Shown here piece by piece: positions 60,986 through 64,000 of a stretch of DNA of 64,000 nucleotides. How positions within the stretch are numbered: position 1 is the stretch's first letter; every line of letters begins with the position of its first letter. This DNA comes from Streptomyces sp. SCSIO 30461 (lineage in GTDB: Bacteria; Actinomycetota; Actinomycetes; Streptomycetales; Streptomycetaceae). Under the pieces are notes generated by a model. The model was given only the letters and a program-made list of their open reading frames with translations, searched no databases and had not been told where the DNA came from. Made by a program: the position numbers and the translations under genes. The stretch spans positions 6,960,001 to 7,024,000 of the forward strand of contig NZ_CP146101.1 of NCBI RefSeq assembly GCF_037023745.1, given 5' to 3'.

Positions 60986-62845
60986 ATGACGACAAGATTT
61001 GCACCAAATATCAGGAATGCCGCGATCGGTACGCTGGTCGCCGCGGGACTGGTTGCCGGAGTCCTGGTCTTCGGTCCTGGGACGGGCGCGCCGCCGCCCG
61101 CGTCGGGCCCCGCCGCGCGGGCCATGCTCGCCGCGGACGAGGGGGCGCCGGCGTCGCTGGGCGATCTGTCGGCACTGATCTCGGACCGGGAGCGCTGGGT
61201 GCGCTCGCGCCCGGGCGACGAGGTGGCCTGGGCGGTGCTCGGCTCCGCCTATGTGGAGCGGGCGGAGATGCTCGGCAGATGGGAGGACTATCCCAAGGCG
61301 CAGCAGGCCCTGGAGCGTTCGCTTGAGGTGCTGCCCGCCAGGAACGGGAACGCGGACGCGGAGCTGGGCATGGCCGCGCTGGCCAACGCCCGCCGGGACT
61401 ACCCCTCGGCACAGCGCTGGGCCGAGGGCGTGCGGGCCCGGATGCCGAAGCGCTGGGCCGTCTACCCGCAGCTGATCGACGCGTACAGCGGTCTGGGCGA
61501 CTACGCGGCCGTCGCGAAGGCCGTGGCCCAGCTGGAGAAGCTGCGGCCGGGCACCGCGCCGACGCTGACCAGGTCCGCGCAGTCCTACCGCGACCACGGC
61601 GGCCGTGAGGACGCGGCGGCGAAGGCGTACGAGGCGATGACCCGCGTGGGCGGCAAGGCGGAACGGTCCACCGCCCTGCACCGGCTCGGTGAACTCTCCT
61701 GGGAGCAGGGAGAGCTGGGGGACGCCGTCGGCTACTACAACTCGGCGCTGCGGGCCGATCCTGAGAACCACGCCGCGCTGGCGGGCCGGGCCCGCGCCCT
61801 GGCCGGTCTCGGCCGCTCCGACGAGGCGCTCCAGGACTACGAGCGTGCGCTGCGGGCCGCGCCCCTGCCGGAGTACGCGCTCGAGGCGGGCGAGTTGTAC
61901 GACGCCCTGGGGCTCGGCGGGGACGCGCGCACCGCGTACGCGCTGCTGCGCACCCGGGCCGCTCTGGCGCGGGAGTACGGGGTGAATGAGGAACTCGTAC
62001 TCGGACGCTACGAGGCTGACCACGGGGACGCGGCGTCCGCGGCACGCCGGCTGAAGGCCGAGTGGGACCGCGGGGCGCGCAACGCGTTCGTCGCGGACGC
62101 GCTCGGGTGGGCGCTGCACCGGGCGGGGCGCGGGCAGGAAGGCCTGGAGTACGCGAAACGGGCGCGGGCGATCGGCATCCGCAGCGCGCTCTTCTCGTAC
62201 CACCAGGGCGAGATCGAGCGCTCGCTGGGCGAGAGCGGTCCGGCCAGGCGCCACCTCGCCGAGGCACTGCGCATCAACCCGTACTTCTCGCCGCTGCTGG
62301 CAGGGCGGGCGGAGACGGCACTGGCGGAGCTGGGCGAGGCGCCGATGGACAACCCGCCGGATGACATCACCGGGAGGTACGAGGGCGGGGAAGGCGAGGG
62401 TGGCGAGGAAGCGGACGGGAGGGACGAGGAGCGGTACGCGCAGAGCGAGCGGCAGGAGCAGCGGGAAGGGAACGCGCCGGCCGACCGAGGTGGCGAGCAG
62501 GACCGGGGCCGTGGGACATCGCAGCGGAGCCCGGCGGCCCCGGGGACTCACCCTCCCGTGACCGGCGAGTCCACGAGTCCGGCCCGTGGCCGACAGGCGA
62601 CGCCTGCGGTGACCTCAAGCCCGAGCCCGCAGACCTCGGTGCCGGCCGCCGCGGCATCCGGCCCCGCCGCGCCCCCGCCACCAGCGCAGGCGCCGTCGCA
62701 GCCGCTGCCGCCCTCGCGACCGGTTGCCGCACCCCGCCCCCCGGCGGCCGGGGCGGCTGAGGCAGCCGGTTCACCCCTGCCGCAACTCCCGCCCGCCCAG
62801 CCGGTCCCCCGGCCCGCCCCCGCGGGTACCGACGCGCCGCGGTAG
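60986..62845 (+). CDS. Exported or membrane-anchored TPR protein
   Basis: A 619-residue protein. One N-terminal hydrophobic stretch (AAIGTLVAAGLVAGVLVFG) acts as signal or anchor. Residues about 60-455 are tetratricopeptide repeats (ERSLEVLPARNGNADAELGMAAL, YNSALRADPENHAALAGRARAL, YERALRAAPLPEYALEAGEL and others, 34-residue rhythm). The last ~150 residues are Glu/Gly- and then Pro/Ala-rich, probably disordered and possibly wall-spanning. It would scaffold protein contacts at the membrane outside or inside; the target is unknown. A strong terminator follows. Confidence 0.88.
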   Translation: MTTRFAPNIRNAAIGTLVAAGLVAGVLVFGPGTGAPPPASGPAARAMLAADEGAPASLGDLSALISDRERWVRSRPGDEVAWAVLGSAYVERAEMLGRWEDYPKAQQALERSLEVLPARNGNADAELGMAALANARRDYPSAQRWAEGVRARMPKRWAVYPQLIDAYSGLGDYAAVAKAVAQLEKLRPGTAPTLTRSAQSYRDHGGREDAAAKAYEAMTRVGGKAERSTALHRLGELSWEQGELGDAVGYYNSALRADPENHAALAGRARALAGLGRSDEALQDYERALRAAPLPEYALEAGELYDALGLGGDARTAYALLRTRAALAREYGVNEELVLGRYEADHGDAASAARRLKAEWDRGARNAFVADALGWALHRAGRGQEGLEYAKRARAIGIRSALFSYHQGEIERSLGESGPARRHLAEALRINPYFSPLLAGRAETALAELGEAPMDNPPDDITGRYEGGEGEGGEEADGRDEERYAQSERQEQREGNAPADRGGEQDRGRGTSQRSPAAPGTHPPVTGESTSPARGRQATPAVTSSPSPQTSVPAAAASGPAAPPPPAQAPSQPLPPSRPVAAPRPPAAGAAEAAGSPLPQLPPAQPVPRPAPAGTDAPR

Positions 62846-62848
62846 GCG

Positions 62849-62888
62849 GGCAGGGAGGGGCGGGGATCACTCCCCGCCCCTCCCTGCC
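62849..62888. terminator. Bidirectional terminator between TPR gene and hppD
   Basis: An 18-bp perfect inverted repeat, 62849-62866 with 62871-62888, and a 4-nt loop, between convergent stops. Confidence 0.88.
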
Positions 62889-62907
62889 GCGTCCACCGGC
62901 TCGGGCC

Positions 62908-64000
<1,093 letters not shown>

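Overview
The window is a 64 kb piece of a very GC-rich actinobacterial chromosome and almost certainly comes from a Streptomyces species. The evidence is codon third positions that are nearly all G/C, frequent GTG starts, an SsgA-family sporulation protein, the cslA-glxA-cslZ hyphal-tip locus, class E and F sortases, and a gene order (LPMO, SPFH, NlpC protein, tRNA-Lys, cslA, glxA, cslZ ... rdgB, rph, nagF ... cysM ... clpS, pncB ... ssg gene ... hppD). As I remember it, that order follows the S. coelicolor core chromosome around SCO2830-SCO2930. Both ends are cut inside genes: an acyl-CoA ligase on the left and hppD on the right.

Layout. 1-5.5 kb: acyl-CoA ligase (partial), AA10 LPMO with chitinase-type promoter repeats, SPFH membrane protein, NlpC/P60-like secreted protein. 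5.7 kb: tRNA-Lys. 6.2-11.1 kb: cslA-glxA (ATGA-coupled) with convergent GH6 cslZ, whose 5' end abuts a 173-bp MITE-like element. 11.5-16.5 kb: class F sortase plus coupled partner, HAD hydrolase, Tat-type phosphodiesterase, LAQTG wall protein. 16.7-19.5 kb: divergent ROK regulator and Gfo/Idh dehydrogenase, then a haem-degrading-domain gene with internal deletions. 19.7-25.9 kb: FAH-family hydrolase, second YidC and DUF6412 protein, LamG-NlpC secreted protein, class E sortase, SEC-C protein, acylphosphatase. 26-34.5 kb: small proteins, CHRD protein, DUF445 protein, class A PBP, Gdx/SugE exporter behind a guanidine-III riboswitch, GroES-like protein, Bcp. 34.6-35 kb: second MITE copy and an unusual tRNA. 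35-43.1 kb: rdgB, rph, nagF, stress protein, APC permease, MBL hydrolase, PemK-like protein and the CysM/CysO/Mec sulfur-carrier cysteine pathway with a Cys-codon leader peptide. 43.1-47.1 kb: TetR/MMPL/LmeA-like. 47.3-64 kb: amino-acid permease, clpS-DUF2017, pncB, pncA, M6 protease, two RDD proteins, an ssgA-like gene, GlcD-type oxidase, TPR protein, hppD.

How the genes fit together. A recurring theme is surface construction: tip glycan synthesis and oxidation (CslA, GlxA, CslZ, LPMO), peptidoglycan synthesis and cutting (PBP, two NlpC/P60-like proteins), two sortase systems, and an SsgA-like septation protein. A second theme is sulfur, NAD and amino-acid metabolism. The most notable things beyond ordinary annotation are two near-identical 173-bp terminal-inverted-repeat elements, one of which seems to have removed the native start of cslZ; a class-I-shaped tRNA with a UAG anticodon; the guanidine-III riboswitch; the cysteine leader peptide; an in-frame deleted UPF0303 gene; and a membrane-tethered PemK-like protein without an antitoxin.
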